Source: Methanococcus maripaludis (GTDB taxonomy: Archaea; AGJL01; Methanococci; Methanococcales; Methanococcaceae). From it: a stretch of DNA of 64,000 bases. The stretch spans positions 1 to 64,000 of the forward strand of contig NZ_JACDUL010000003.1 in the NCBI RefSeq assembly GCF_013760955.1. The letters run 5' to 3'. The notes beneath the pieces are model-generated. The model was not told the origin of the DNA. It ran no database searches and saw only the letters and a program-made list of their open reading frames with translations. Every line of letters starts with the position of its first letter. The first letter of the stretch is position 1. Made by a program: the position numbers and the translations under genes. Shown piece by piece: positions 1-8,495 of the stretch.

Positions 1-125
1 AAGTTGGATTCATCAGAATCTACAATTAAAACCTTTTTTCCCTGTTCTTCAATCTTTTGAGCCATTAATGTAATCAAAGTACTTTTTCCGCAACCACCAC
101 GGCCGCAAATAACCATTTTAGGCAT
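1..125 (-). CDS. CooC/MinD-type P-loop ATPase, N-terminal fragment
   Basis: Only the first 41 codons are in the window; the gene runs off the left edge. The protein opens MPKMVICGRGGCGKSTLI, a deviant Walker A motif (GRGGCGKST) of the MinD/NifH/CooC class, followed by a beta strand ending in VDSDESN as in CooC-like metallocluster maturation ATPases. Family knowledge suggests nickel or iron-sulfur cluster insertion (for example CO dehydrogenase maturation), but the specifying part is missing. The start is fixed by a strong GGAGGT ribosome site seven bases upstream on the minus strand. CfbC is less likely, since that family normally reads GKGGIGKST. Confidence 0.75.
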   Translation of the reverse strand, partial: MPKMVICGRGGCGKSTLITLMAQKIEEQGKKVLIVDSDESN

Positions 126-424
126 GATATTAACCTCCAAATTTACAAATAATGCTGGTTAATGCTTAGTATAAACAACTATATAAATCATACATATTTA
201 ATATAAAGTATTATTTAATACCTATAAAAATATATTTAAATAATATGGCCATACTCACGAAATGTTTTACTCGAACAGTATTTTGACGTTTGAATCTGTG
301 TTATATATTTTAAATTAGCGTAAACCCGCCAAAACAGATTCAATACTGAACTTAAAATAAATTAAAATTTAAAAAAGTAAAACATAAATTCTGGCGATTT
401 TGTGGAACATACTTATCTTTTTTA
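126..424. promoter_or_regulatory. Upstream region of the CooC-like gene with a nested inverted repeat
   Basis: This 299-base gap lies between the 3' end of the methyltransferase and the start of the CooC-like ATPase, both on the minus strand, so it should hold the ATPase promoter. It contains a nested inverted repeat: CAGTAT (276-281) pairs with ATACTG (343-348), and TGAATCTGT (291-299) pairs with ACAGATTCA (334-342). The core between the arms is AT-rich (TTATATATTTTAAATTA). It may be an operator or a structured leader. No ORF is supported. Confidence 0.35.
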
Positions 425-1282
425 TTATTTCAAAACTGCGTGGATGTATGAGACAGCGTTTTTCTCCCAAGATTTTACACTATAACCTGCTTCCAAAAAA
501 AGTGCTTTCCAGTCTTCAGGACCTCTTTGCACACCATGAAAATGATCAATTGGTTCCACTGCAAATACTTCACCGGATGGTTTTAAAACCCGTTTAATAT
601 CTTGCAATGCTTTTGCTACGTCATTAAGATGATGCAACATAAAAAAACAGGTCACTGTATCGAAGTATTCATCTTCAAAAGGTAATTCATAGGCGCTGGC
701 TACAGCAAAATTTGTATTGGTTACGCCTTCAATTCTTGCATTTAATTTGCACTGTTCTATTGAACCATCAATAATGTCTATCCCATATATTGTGGATTCC
801 GGTTTTACTTTGGCCATATTTATTGCAAGACTTCCAATGCCACAGCCTACATCAAGTATATTCTTTCCGTTTAGTGATGGAAGGATACTACTGAAGGCTT
901 CCATTTTCCTTGGTTCCATAGAAGTTTGTGGAAACTTTGCTTCGTTAATTTGATCAAAAGAGGTATATGGTAAAATACCATAGATATTAGCACCATTTTC
1001 AGCCATTAATCCCCTTACATAATGCATATCTCCTTCTTTTCGAATGTAGCTTACAACAGAAACTCCAATATTATTACAAAACCTTCTGTTTAATTCTTCT
1101 CTATTTTTATTAAACTTTGTTTTCAGGGGGTCATGTATTACCATATAATGTGAGTATTTATCGGTAAAAATTTCGTCTTCTGCAACCGTAATTTCAATAC
1201 CGCTTATCGCCTGCCTCCATAAATGTGGCATTTTTAGGTTATCTTCGGTTGTATGGTTATGAACTTTTCCTATATTTTCCAT
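425..1282 (-). CDS. Class I SAM-dependent methyltransferase
   Basis: A 285-residue soluble protein with a Rossmann methyltransferase domain in the C-terminal half. Motif I is LDVGCGIGSLAI (about residues 141-152), the acidic ribose-binding residue follows in YGIDIID, and motif IV lies near FDTVTCFFMLHHL. This layout fits the UbiE/Methyltransf_11 group, which methylates small molecules or lipids. The N-terminal 130 residues show no domain I can name. The start follows a CGGTGA ribosome site at good spacing. It is a single gene transcribed divergently from the TetR gene. The substrate is unknown. Confidence 0.85.
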   Translation of the reverse strand: MENIGKVHNHTTEDNLKMPHLWRQAISGIEITVAEDEIFTDKYSHYMVIHDPLKTKFNKNREELNRRFCNNIGVSVVSYIRKEGDMHYVRGLMAENGANIYGILPYTSFDQINEAKFPQTSMEPRKMEAFSSILPSLNGKNILDVGCGIGSLAINMAKVKPESTIYGIDIIDGSIEQCKLNARIEGVTNTNFAVASAYELPFEDEYFDTVTCFFMLHHLNDVAKALQDIKRVLKPSGEVFAVEPIDHFHGVQRGPEDWKALFLEAGYSVKSWEKNAVSYIHAVLK

Positions 1283-1548
1283 TTAATTCACCGTTATTCT
1301 TGTTATAATACAATAGTTTTCCCATTTTAACCCTTCCACAATAAATACTAGAAAAATTAGTTCAATAACTAAAAATTAATAGCCTAATTATTAAAAAAAG
1401 AATATTTAATAATACCGATTAAGTTTAGATTCGCTGTTAAAATTTGGACAATTATCTTTTTTATGTATCATTTTTGATTCTTTAAATCCTATTTGATAAT
1501 GATTTTCCAAGTTTCACGATCAAAGACTTATAAATACTCGCCCCAATA

Positions 1549-1592
1549 TTTATATATCAAAACAATCGTATAATTAATTGACTAATCAGTCA
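1549..1592 (+). promoter_or_regulatory. TetR-gene promoter and palindromic operator
   Basis: A TATA box (TTTATATA, 1549-1556) sits about 25 bases before a TetR-style operator at 1579-1592, TGACTAATCAGTCA, with inverted arms TGACT and AGTCA around four bases. The operator therefore covers the expected transcription start, a position suited to steric repression, and autoregulation by the adjacent TetR protein is the natural inference. A second TATA-like element (TTATAAATA) lies at 1528-1536. The remaining bases of the 1283-1607 gap are AT-rich and hold the divergent promoter of the methyltransferase. Confidence 0.6.
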
Positions 1593-1607
1593 GTGGATGA
1601 GATAGAT

Positions 1608-2186
1608 ATGAAAGCAAATATCGAAGACAAAAGAAAAGCCGTTATGGATGCTGCTTTGAAACTTTTTACTGAACGTGGATTTCAAGGTACATCTACAGCC
1701 CAAATTTCAAAAGAAGCAGGAGTAGCTACGGGTACGCTCTTCCATTACTTTCCAACGAAAGAAGACCTGATAAACAATCTTTATTTCGAAGTAAAGGGTG
1801 GTTTGAGCCGAGCTATGGTAAAAGACCTCGAATCACAAGTTAGCTTTAAAGACCGTTTGAAGAAAATATGGGATAATCTAGTTAGGTGGGGCTTAGATAA
1901 CCATGATGAGTTTCTTTTTGTTGGGCAATTTTGCAATTCTCCGTACATATCAAATTTTACTCGTGAAGAAGTTATGAAAGAGTACGTATTCTTACATACG
2001 CTTGTTGAAGAAGGTTTAAAAGAAGGACACATTAAAGAATTACCTTCAGAACTGGTCATGGCAATGTTTTATCAAAACAGCAGGATCGTTGTGGAGGTAA
2101 TTTCTGGCTATGATTCATCCAAAGACGAAAATAAACTTATAGATGACGGGTTTGAGATAATCTGGAATGGGCTTACCAGAAACTAA
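1608..2186 (+). CDS. TetR/AcrR family transcriptional regulator
   Basis: A 192-residue repressor of TetR type. The N-terminal helix-turn-helix is clear: KRKAVMDAALKLFTERGF, TSTAQISKEAGVATGTLFHYFPTKEDL, which matches the TetR_N pattern. The C-terminal ligand pocket is generic. An in-frame TTG exists at 1578, but it would begin inside the operator and at the likely transcription start; ATG 1608, with GGATGA eight bases upstream, is preferred. It heads a co-directional run of cupin, hydrolase and DUF3737 genes, which are the obvious targets. Such sets are commoner in bacteria than in methanogens, so horizontal transfer is likely. Confidence 0.88.
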   Translation: MKANIEDKRKAVMDAALKLFTERGFQGTSTAQISKEAGVATGTLFHYFPTKEDLINNLYFEVKGGLSRAMVKDLESQVSFKDRLKKIWDNLVRWGLDNHDEFLFVGQFCNSPYISNFTREEVMKEYVFLHTLVEEGLKEGHIKELPSELVMAMFYQNSRIVVEVISGYDSSKDENKLIDDGFEIIWNGLTRN

Positions 2187-2249
2187 ATTTTTTTGGTTAG
2201 AATATGACTGATTACTCAATCTATAAAATTTACCAAGAGAGGTTACAAC

Positions 2250-2675
2250 ATGACATTATCCGATGAGTTAAGCAATAGTACAATCTTTCCAAAAGGGGAA
2301 GAACTTCCAGAATTTTTGAGCAAGTATTTTTCCGGCAAAGTATGGGTTAACATGTTAGTTGGAAGGGATAACGAATTTAACTGCCCAATTGGCAATGTGA
2401 CATTCGAACCAAGATGTATAAATAACTGGCATAAACATCCAGGAGGACAGATTCTGCTCGTTACTGGTGGCCGTGGTTACTATCAAGAAGAAGGAAAGCC
2501 TGCACAAGAACTTAAAGCTGGAGATGTAGTTGAAATTCCAGCAAATGTAAAACACTGGCACGGGGCAGCTCCTGACAGCTGGTTTGTACACCTTTCTGTT
2601 GAGACTAATTCAAAAGCAGGCCCTGCAGAATGGTTAGAACCAGTATCTGCGGATGAATATAACAAATTAAAATAA
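2250..2675 (+). CDS. Cupin domain protein
   Basis: A 141-residue single-domain cupin. Cupin motif 1 lies at about residues 59-75 (WHKHPGGQILLVTGGRGYY), giving metal ligands H-x-H and Q in place of the usual Glu. Motif 2 follows as GDVVEIPANVKHWHGA, with the last metal His. This resembles the cupin proteins found beside carboxymuconolactone decarboxylases and quercetinase-like enzymes. The start follows a GAGGTT ribosome site. It sits between the TetR gene and an alpha/beta hydrolase and is probably co-transcribed with them. The substrate is unknown. Confidence 0.85.
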   Translation: MTLSDELSNSTIFPKGEELPEFLSKYFSGKVWVNMLVGRDNEFNCPIGNVTFEPRCINNWHKHPGGQILLVTGGRGYYQEEGKPAQELKAGDVVEIPANVKHWHGAAPDSWFVHLSVETNSKAGPAEWLEPVSADEYNKLK

Positions 2676-2711
2676 GCATATAATCTAAAACCAAAATCTG
2701 AGGATGAAAAT

Positions 2712-3701
2712 ATGGAATCAGTAAAAACAACAACTGTAGATCCTAAAACTCTTACATTCAAATTAAGTGAAAATGTGACTGTTCAAAAAGTAATGTTTAA
2801 AAATAAATTTGGAGTGGAAGTTGCAGGACACCTTTACATGTCAAAAGATATTGACACATCTAAAAAATATCCTGCAATTGTTATAGGAACACCTTATGGT
2901 GGCGTAAAAGAGCAAGGTGCCGGAATATATGGGCAGAATATGGCACAAAGAGGTTTTGTTGCCCTTGCATTTGACGAATCATACAATGGTGAAAGCAAAG
3001 GGGAACCAAGACACATTTCATCTCCTGACTTATTTGTTGAAGATTTTAGTGCAGCAGTTGATTTTATCGGCACCAGAGACTTTGTAGATCGGGAAAGAAT
3101 TGGGGCTATTGGAATTTGTGGAAGCGGAGGATTTTCAGTTACTGCAGCACAGGTTGATCCGAGAATCAAAGCAGTAGCAACCGCAAGTATGTATGATATT
3201 AGTAGCATGTTCAGAGATGGATTTGGAAAAACATTGACTGACGAACAACGTGATGCAATGTTATCTCAAATGGCTGAACAAAGATGGACTGACTTTGAAA
3301 ATGAAAGCCCATTGGTGCCTGAAGGATTTCCGAGAACACCGGCAGATTCAATTCCAGAAGGATTGGATCCAGTTACAAGTGAATTCTTTGAATATTATGC
3401 AATGAAAAGAGGATTCCATATAAATGCAGGAGCTTCATTTACTGCGACAAGTGGAATATCTTTCATGAATTTCCCGTTAATGAATTACATTGAAAGTATC
3501 TCCCCACGACCACTTTTATTCATCATAGGGGAAAACGGCCATTCCAACTACTACAGTGAAGAAGCATACGAAAGAGCTGCTGAACCAAAAGAACTTTACA
3601 TTGTGCCAGGTGCAAGACACATCGACTTGTACGATGGCGGAGACAATAATTACATTCCATTTGACAAGTTAGAAGGATTTTTCAAAGAAAATCTGAAATA
3701 A
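2712..3701 (+). CDS. Alpha/beta hydrolase, dienelactone-hydrolase-like
   Basis: A 329-residue alpha/beta hydrolase. The core starts near residue 40 (AGHLYMSKDI), the oxyanion strand is AIVIGTPYGGVKEQ, and the nucleophile elbow is GAIGICGSGGF (around residue 137), suggesting a cysteine nucleophile as in dienelactone hydrolases. The acid lies before the late His of GARHIDLYD. No signal peptide is present, so it is cytoplasmic. The start follows GAGGATGA. With the cupin it may form a detoxification or small catabolic module under TetR control. Esterase, thioesterase or xylan-esterase-like activity are all possible. Confidence 0.83.
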   Translation: MESVKTTTVDPKTLTFKLSENVTVQKVMFKNKFGVEVAGHLYMSKDIDTSKKYPAIVIGTPYGGVKEQGAGIYGQNMAQRGFVALAFDESYNGESKGEPRHISSPDLFVEDFSAAVDFIGTRDFVDRERIGAIGICGSGGFSVTAAQVDPRIKAVATASMYDISSMFRDGFGKTLTDEQRDAMLSQMAEQRWTDFENESPLVPEGFPRTPADSIPEGLDPVTSEFFEYYAMKRGFHINAGASFTATSGISFMNFPLMNYIESISPRPLLFIIGENGHSNYYSEEAYERAAEPKELYIVPGARHIDLYDGGDNNYIPFDKLEGFFKENLK

Positions 3702-3716
3702 AAACAAGTATTTGAT

Positions 3717-4325
3717 ATGGGACAAAACACCAACGATAATTTAAATATTCAAAGCAAAGGGATAATTCCCTTTACTAACGCTATATATTCTGAAAGTTTT
3801 GATCAAAAAGAGAAACCAACAGAATACAATAACTTAACCCTGGATGAAGAGCGTGCCTTGTATGGCATATATGACGCAACAGTCAGCAATTGTGTATTTG
3901 ATGGTCCTCTTGATGGAGAATCTGCTTTAAAAGAAAGTGAAGATATATACGTTTCAGATTGTGATTTCAGACTTCAATATCCTTTTTGGCATGTAAAAAA
4001 CGCCAAAATTGAAAATAGTCGTACGACCGAAACCTGCCGTGCCGCAATATGGTATACCAAACACATGACAATTGTAAAAAGTTATTTGGGAGGTATCAAA
4101 GCATTAAGAGAATGTGAAGACATCACTATTGAAGACTGTACCATTAAATCACCCGAATTTGGAGGTTTTCACACAAAATGGTAATAAAAAATACAGAACT
4201 CGAGTCAGAATATCCTTTCTTACAAAATTCCGACATTTTGTTTGATAATTTTGTATTGACTGGTAAATATTATAATCAATATTTTGAAAAACAATATTTT
4301 CCTTTTTCTTTAAAATTTTCTAAAT
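3717..4325 (+). pseudogene. DUF3737 family protein, frameshifted and truncated
   Basis: The open frame from 3717 to 4184 encodes the first half of a DUF3737 parallel beta-helix protein (ERALYGIYDATVSNCVFDG, then SALKESEDIYVSDCDF). It ends abruptly at FHTKW. The adjacent frame, from ATG 4178, carries on the homology: VIKNTELESEYPFL, then NSDILFDNFVLTGKYYNQY, before stopping at 4325. From memory of the family, these pieces are the next beta-helix rungs, so about one base was gained or lost near 4172-4180. Roughly the last 90-100 residues of a normal ~270-residue protein are missing, so repairing the frameshift alone would not restore it. It is the last gene of the TetR-cupin-hydrolase set. Confidence 0.7.
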
Positions 4326-4459
4326 AATTTAGAAAAACATACGTTTTTATTAATAATTAATCGGTTTTGTCAATACTTCGAGTCAGGCCTATTTCAAAAA
4401 TATTTTAAAGTTCTTTTTTAAAATATATATTTATATTAAAAAACTAAGGGGTAGAGGGG
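4326..4459 (+). promoter_or_regulatory. Promoter region of the DUF2202 gene
   Basis: This AT-rich gap follows the DUF3737 remnant. A long TATA-like run (AAAATATATATTTATATT, about 4422-4439) precedes an AAGGGGTAGAGGGG ribosome-binding stretch directly before ATG 4460. Nothing else is recognisable. Confidence 0.4.
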
Positions 4460-5284
4460 ATGGAAACGATTAAAATTACTACAAGTTTACTCTTGTTTTT
4501 GGTCATCATAAGTTCTGCATTTGCATATGGTAATCCGGGTAGGGGCTATGGTCAAAATCAAGGTGGACAATTGTATCAATTGTATGATGATACACAGGTA
4601 AATCACCAGCAAGAAATTAGCATGTATTCTGTTGAAGAATTAAGTCAGGAAGAAATTGATGGATTAATCTTGATGAGGGAAGAAGAAAAATTAGCTAGAG
4701 ACGTTTACTTGGAGCTATATGATATATGGGGACAGCAAATTTTCTTAAATATTGCAAATAGTGAAAGTACACACACAAATGCAGTGAAATTACTATTGGA
4801 TAAATATAATTTAACTGATCCTGTTACTGATGACACAAGAGGAGTATTTACAAATCAGGATTTAACAGAATTATATACAAGTCTAGTTGAAACTGGGTCG
4901 ACTTCATTATTGGATGCATTAATGGTCGGTGCAACCGTTGAAGATTTAGATATTTATGATTTGCAAAGATTGAATGAAATATCTGATAATCAGGATATTA
5001 CTGCAGTATATGATAATTTAGAAAAAGGTTCAAGAAACCATTTGAGATCATTTACAAAAGTAATTGAAACAAACGGTGGAACCTACGAACCTCAGTACAT
5101 TAGTGAATCAGAGTATCTCGAAATTATATCTGGCGATATGGAAACGGGTACTGGATATGGTGCACAGGGAGGTTTATCGACTCAATCTGGGCAAGGTAAC
5201 CAATACCAAGGCACCAGCCAAGACACTGAACCACAAGGGGTACTTGGAAAATTCTGGCAGGGCGTTATGAACTGGCTTAGATAA
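4460..5284 (+). CDS. Secreted DUF2202 (ferritin-like) protein
   Basis: A 274-residue protein with an N-terminal signal peptide (hydrophobic LLLFLVIISSAFA, then GNPG), so it is exported. Residues about 62-215 form the DUF2202 domain, with the characteristic LMREEEKLARDVYLELYD, FLNIANSESTHTNAV and NLEKGSRNHLRSF blocks. The Glu and His pattern suits a four-helix ferritin-like fold that may bind iron. A Gly/Gln-rich tail (residues ~228-258) ends in an amphipathic LGKFWQGVMNWLR, perhaps a membrane-association segment. It is a single gene with its own promoter. The role is not established; metal binding or redox protection at the cell surface is an inference. Confidence 0.85.
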   Translation: METIKITTSLLLFLVIISSAFAYGNPGRGYGQNQGGQLYQLYDDTQVNHQQEISMYSVEELSQEEIDGLILMREEEKLARDVYLELYDIWGQQIFLNIANSESTHTNAVKLLLDKYNLTDPVTDDTRGVFTNQDLTELYTSLVETGSTSLLDALMVGATVEDLDIYDLQRLNEISDNQDITAVYDNLEKGSRNHLRSFTKVIETNGGTYEPQYISESEYLEIISGDMETGTGYGAQGGLSTQSGQGNQYQGTSQDTEPQGVLGKFWQGVMNWLR

Positions 5285-5412
5285 ATTGTAAATTAAATCA
5301 GACAGTTTAAAAAAATAATTATTTCTTTTTTTAATTTTTAACCTAAAAAAAACAATATTTAAAACACACGGCACCCAGTCGAATTTAGAAAAAATCCAAC
5401 TATTTTTAATCA

Positions 5413-5436
5413 ATTTTCGAATATTCGATTAATCAA
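5413..5436. repeat. 24-base palindromic repeat, copy 1
   Basis: This copy contains the perfect 12-base palindrome TCGAATATTCGA (5417-5428), followed by GATTAATCAA. It matches a second copy at 9802-9825 at 22 of 24 positions. It lies in the 5285-5540 gap between the DUF2202 gene and the 3' end of the convergent MFS gene. Otherwise the gap is AT-rich with several T and A runs suited to transcription termination. Confidence 0.5.
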
Positions 5437-5540
5437 AAGTCTTTAATTTTTAATTTTTAAATAAATTAATCTAAACTATTTAATCTGATTTCAAAAGATC
5501 CCGAAACAAAATTTAAAATAATCAGAAAATGCTTTTTACA

Positions 5541-6769
5541 TTACATTATCTGTTTTTTCATCATGAAATACACTGGTATCCCCAATAGCTCAATACCAAC
5601 TAATACTAAAATCATCCAAAAAATGGAAATGTCGTAGAGATATCCTGCAAAAATGGCCCCAATAAAAAGAGTTAATCCGTAAATTACACTAAAAATACCG
5701 TATGCAGTTCCCCTTTTATTTATGCAGGTAATATCTGCAATGGATGCTTTCATTACCGTTTCGTGTGAACCCATAACAATTCCCCAGAGGAGCATTCCAA
5801 CAAATATTAGTGCAAAATTATACGAAAATACGAGCGGAATAAGCACTGCGGTTAGTAGGGGAACTATTCCTAAGATTAATAGACCTGCTTTTTCGTTATC
5901 GTGTTTTGATTTAAAAGAATCATACATTTTACCGACTAAAAGTCCAAATATCGCATCCACCATCATTGCAACCGCATAAAAAAAGGGAATTTCTGCATCT
6001 GAAATAATACCATTTACTTTCAAATGAAACCCGATAATTGCAAAGCTCACGAAACCAACTGTTGTAATGAATGTAAATAAGGAATAAGTCCAGAATACTT
6101 TTGGAATTTTTTTAGTCCCCTCTTTTTTCAAATCCAAACTTTCAAACTTTTCAGGAGACCTTACTTTAAAGTACGCAAAGAAGAGTACTATCATTAGCAT
6201 TACAAACGGCATCCAAAAGTAAGAGTATCCCTGTTGATAGTCAGCTACCGTTTTTATGGGTCCTGCGCCAATAAAAATGAAAGTAAATACGAGTGGGCCA
6301 ATTACTGCACAATTTGGTCCAAAAACTCTGCAATTCCAAATCCTAGTCCTGTTCCAACTTGTTTTGTTGCATATGATAGGATTGTATCTCTTGCAGGACT
6401 TCTTAATCCTTTACCCATCCTTTCAAGCACGATAAATATCGCAGCAAACTGCCAGTAATCTGAAAGTGCGAGAAGAGGAACAGAAATGAGAAGGCCGTAT
6501 CCAAAAATTGTAAAAAACCAATGTGCTTTTGTTTTATCCGAAAAGTAACCTGAAAATAACCGAATAGCATATCCTAAAAATTCACCAAAACCCACAACAA
6601 GACCAACAATCAGGGCACTCGCACCAAGTGTCTCTAAATAGGGCCCATTTACACTTCTAGCTCCTTCATAGATTATGTCCCCTAAAAGACTTATTACTCC
6701 AAAAAGAATTATGAGCATGAATGCGTTTTTTTGAGTTTCGCTTAAGTTACCAAAACATTTGTTAGACAT
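5541..6769 (-). pseudogene. MFS transporter, broken by a single-base frameshift
   Basis: Two adjacent minus-strand frames make up one transporter of about 409 residues. The N-terminal half (6302-6769) opens MSNKCFGNLSETQKNAF and holds the MFS loop GYFSDKTKAHW and RMGKGLRSPARD. It ends in FGIAEFLDQIVQ. Adding one G near 6310 turns the end into DQIGAVIGPLVFTFIFIGAG and runs straight into the second half (WMPFVMLMIVLFF, starting near 6212), which completes a 12-helix protein. The gene is therefore whole except for one deleted base. Either it is a recent pseudogene, or the read is wrong. The substrate is unknown. No good ribosome site precedes 6769. Confidence 0.85.
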
Positions 6770-6883
6770 GAATTATCATTGGTGAATTTTTTGAAAAATC
6801 TGAAAAATTAAGATAAATTGTATATAAATAAATTATTACTTTCGTAATTTTTAAAATATTCCCTGATAGAACCATTTAATTTG

Positions 6884-6895
6884 CCTGCTGGCAGG
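6884..6895. terminator. Short hairpin after the Fic gene
   Basis: CCTGC and GCAGG flank a two-base centre, with TTT and AAA outside. It lies 50 bases past the Fic stop codon on the minus strand and upstream of the MFS start, in a 176-base AT-rich gap. It could be a terminator or a small operator; the two-base loop favours a DNA palindrome. Confidence 0.3.
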
Positions 6896-6945
6896 TAAAT
6901 ATCTAATCCCAAACCTTTTCAAAATTTAATATCAACTAGTAAAAT

Positions 6946-8235
6946 TCACTTTTTATTCAAAACATACACAAATTCTTTTCCAGCTTTTTTCTTTTCCAAA
7001 TATCCTAAATCCACCAGATGGTTTAAATCCGCCCTTCCGGTTGCATAAGCTACGTTATATGTTGTAACGATTTCTTTAATCGTAATTATGTTTTCAGGAG
7101 TCTTTAAAATCTCTTTTAAAATCTCTGCTTGGCGCAGATTAAGATCTTCTGATTTATTTATAAGATTTAGAACTTCTTTTTGTTCAACCTGTTTTTTACT
7201 TAAATATTCCAATATTTCATCAAGGGATCTGCAGATGCATTCCAGGTTGTATTTTATAAAATACGTTAAATCCCCTTTATCATCTTTATAAAAAGTATCT
7301 GATTCCGTTTTTAAATAAGCGTCCCGATACTGTCCTTTTGATCCATTAATTACTCTTGAAATTGCCATATATTCAAATAACCAGTAATCATTCTTTAAAA
7401 GGTACCAGTAAAATAGGGATCTTGCAGTTCTACCATTTCCATCGTTGAATGGGTGAATATATCCAATTAAAAAGTGGATTATAATTCCTTTTATTATTGG
7501 ATGGATGAATTTGTCTTTTGAATTTGAAAATTCACATAAATTATTCATTAATGATTCAACCAGCTCGTATTTTGGAGGTTCGTGAAGCAGTGTTCCATCA
7601 GTAGAATAAACTGCAATTTCATTATTTTTTCTAAATTTTCCAACAAATTCGGGATCTTCAAGCGTTCCATCAGTGATAATTTTATGAATTTTTAATATTT
7701 CAGAAATAGAAAATTCTTTATTTTTTATTTCAAGGATGTATTTCATCGTATTGTAATTATTAAGGATCATTTTTTGATCTTTATTTTTTGGTTTTTGGCC
7801 TTTTTTTAGCATTTCCTTCGCTACTTTTCTCGTAGTTACTGCCCCTTCAATCTGGCTTGAAGCAATTGCTTCTTCCATTAATGAGTCTATAATATATCGT
7901 TCTTTTTCACTTGGAATAGATTCGAGTGCAGTTGAAAGGTTTCCAGATGCCGATTTATCGAGGGTATGCAGCTTTTCAATGAATTCATCGATTAAAGAAT
8001 AATTAAATGTCCATTTTCCAAAATGTATTGATTTTAAATTATTCATTCTAAACATTTTCATTATTGTCCAGATTATAACTGGATCTATCGGAAGTGTTTT
8101 ATGTTTTAATTCATTAAAATGAAGATACTTTTCATTGTATTTTTGGACAATATCAATTATTTCCCGATTTGGTACATATTTAAGTGCAATTTCAATGTTT
8201 TCTTTTGAATATTTTGGAATTTTTGGAAGTTTCAT
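6946..8235 (-). CDS. Fic family protein (AMP-transferase-like) with C-terminal winged helix
   Basis: A 429-residue Fic protein. The catalytic loop is HPFNDGNGRTARSL (around residues 256-269), a complete HPFxxGNGRxxR motif, so nucleotide transfer (usually AMP) to a target hydroxyl is expected. An N-terminal helix carries SSQIEG (residues ~126-131), the [S/T]xxxE[G/N] inhibitory motif of self-inhibited Fic proteins. The last 70 residues (LNLRQAEILKEILKTPENIITIKEIV) look like a winged helix, so the protein may also bind DNA. The start lies against a pair of direct repeats that look like operators. Its divergent partner is a DUF4143 ATPase. Its target is unknown. Confidence 0.92.
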   Translation of the reverse strand: MKLPKIPKYSKENIEIALKYVPNREIIDIVQKYNEKYLHFNELKHKTLPIDPVIIWTIMKMFRMNNLKSIHFGKWTFNYSLIDEFIEKLHTLDKSASGNLSTALESIPSEKERYIIDSLMEEAIASSQIEGAVTTRKVAKEMLKKGQKPKNKDQKMILNNYNTMKYILEIKNKEFSISEILKIHKIITDGTLEDPEFVGKFRKNNEIAVYSTDGTLLHEPPKYELVESLMNNLCEFSNSKDKFIHPIIKGIIIHFLIGYIHPFNDGNGRTARSLFYWYLLKNDYWLFEYMAISRVINGSKGQYRDAYLKTESDTFYKDDKGDLTYFIKYNLECICRSLDEILEYLSKKQVEQKEVLNLINKSEDLNLRQAEILKEILKTPENIITIKEIVTTYNVAYATGRADLNHLVDLGYLEKKKAGKEFVYVLNKK

Positions 8236-8247
8236 AAACTATCAACT

Positions 8248-8335
8248 ATCATTTTCTATCAATTCATTACATTTTGATAGATATTGATATTATCACATAT
8301 ATCATTTTCTATCAATTCATTACATTTTGATAGAT
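8248..8335. repeat. Two 35-base direct repeats, each with an inverted CTATCA/TGATAG pair
   Basis: Identical 35-base copies lie at 8248-8282 and 8301-8335, spaced 53 bases start to start (about five helical turns). Each contains CTATCA, 13 bases, then TGATAG. A further CTATCA half-site lies just 3' of the Fic start codon side (about 8238-8249), and a TGATAG at about 8385-8390. They adjoin the Fic start, so binding there would block Fic transcription; the winged helix in Fic itself is a candidate binder. Confidence 0.65.
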
Positions 8336-8429
8336 TATATAAATCAAAGATTTATTAACACAAAAAACTTTGTTTTTTAGTGTATTGATAGTTTAAATAT
8401 GCCAGTTTTTAAAACATTTAAATACCTTT

Positions 8430-8483
8430 ACTTATAGATAAGTAAATAATTGTATATTATTTACCTACATATGGGTAAATAAT
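8430..8483. promoter_or_regulatory. Overlapping palindromes at the DUF4143-ATPase promoter
   Basis: Three matching half-sites are packed here: GTAAATAAT (8442-8450), ATTATTTAC (8456-8464) and GGTAAATAAT (8474-8483), in alternating orientation. The first two and the last two each form perfect inverted repeats. ACTTAT/ATAAGT (8430-8443) adds a fourth palindrome. They end 12 bases before the ATPase start, with the ribosome site immediately after, so they should act on its transcription or early translation. Confidence 0.6.
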
Positions 8484-8495
8484 TGGGTGAAAGAT

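Noticed and set aside
1-125. CfbC (F430 reductase) fragment
   Set aside because: The Walker A is GRGGCGKST rather than the GKGGIGKST of NifH-like CfbC; CooC-type is the better match.
717-953. Plus-strand frame of 78 residues opposite the methyltransferase
   Set aside because: It mirrors the conserved SAM-binding region and lacks a ribosome site.
8248-8335. CRISPR array
   Set aside because: Only two repeat copies with an 18-base gap between them are present, each with an internal operator-like palindrome, and no cas genes are in the window.
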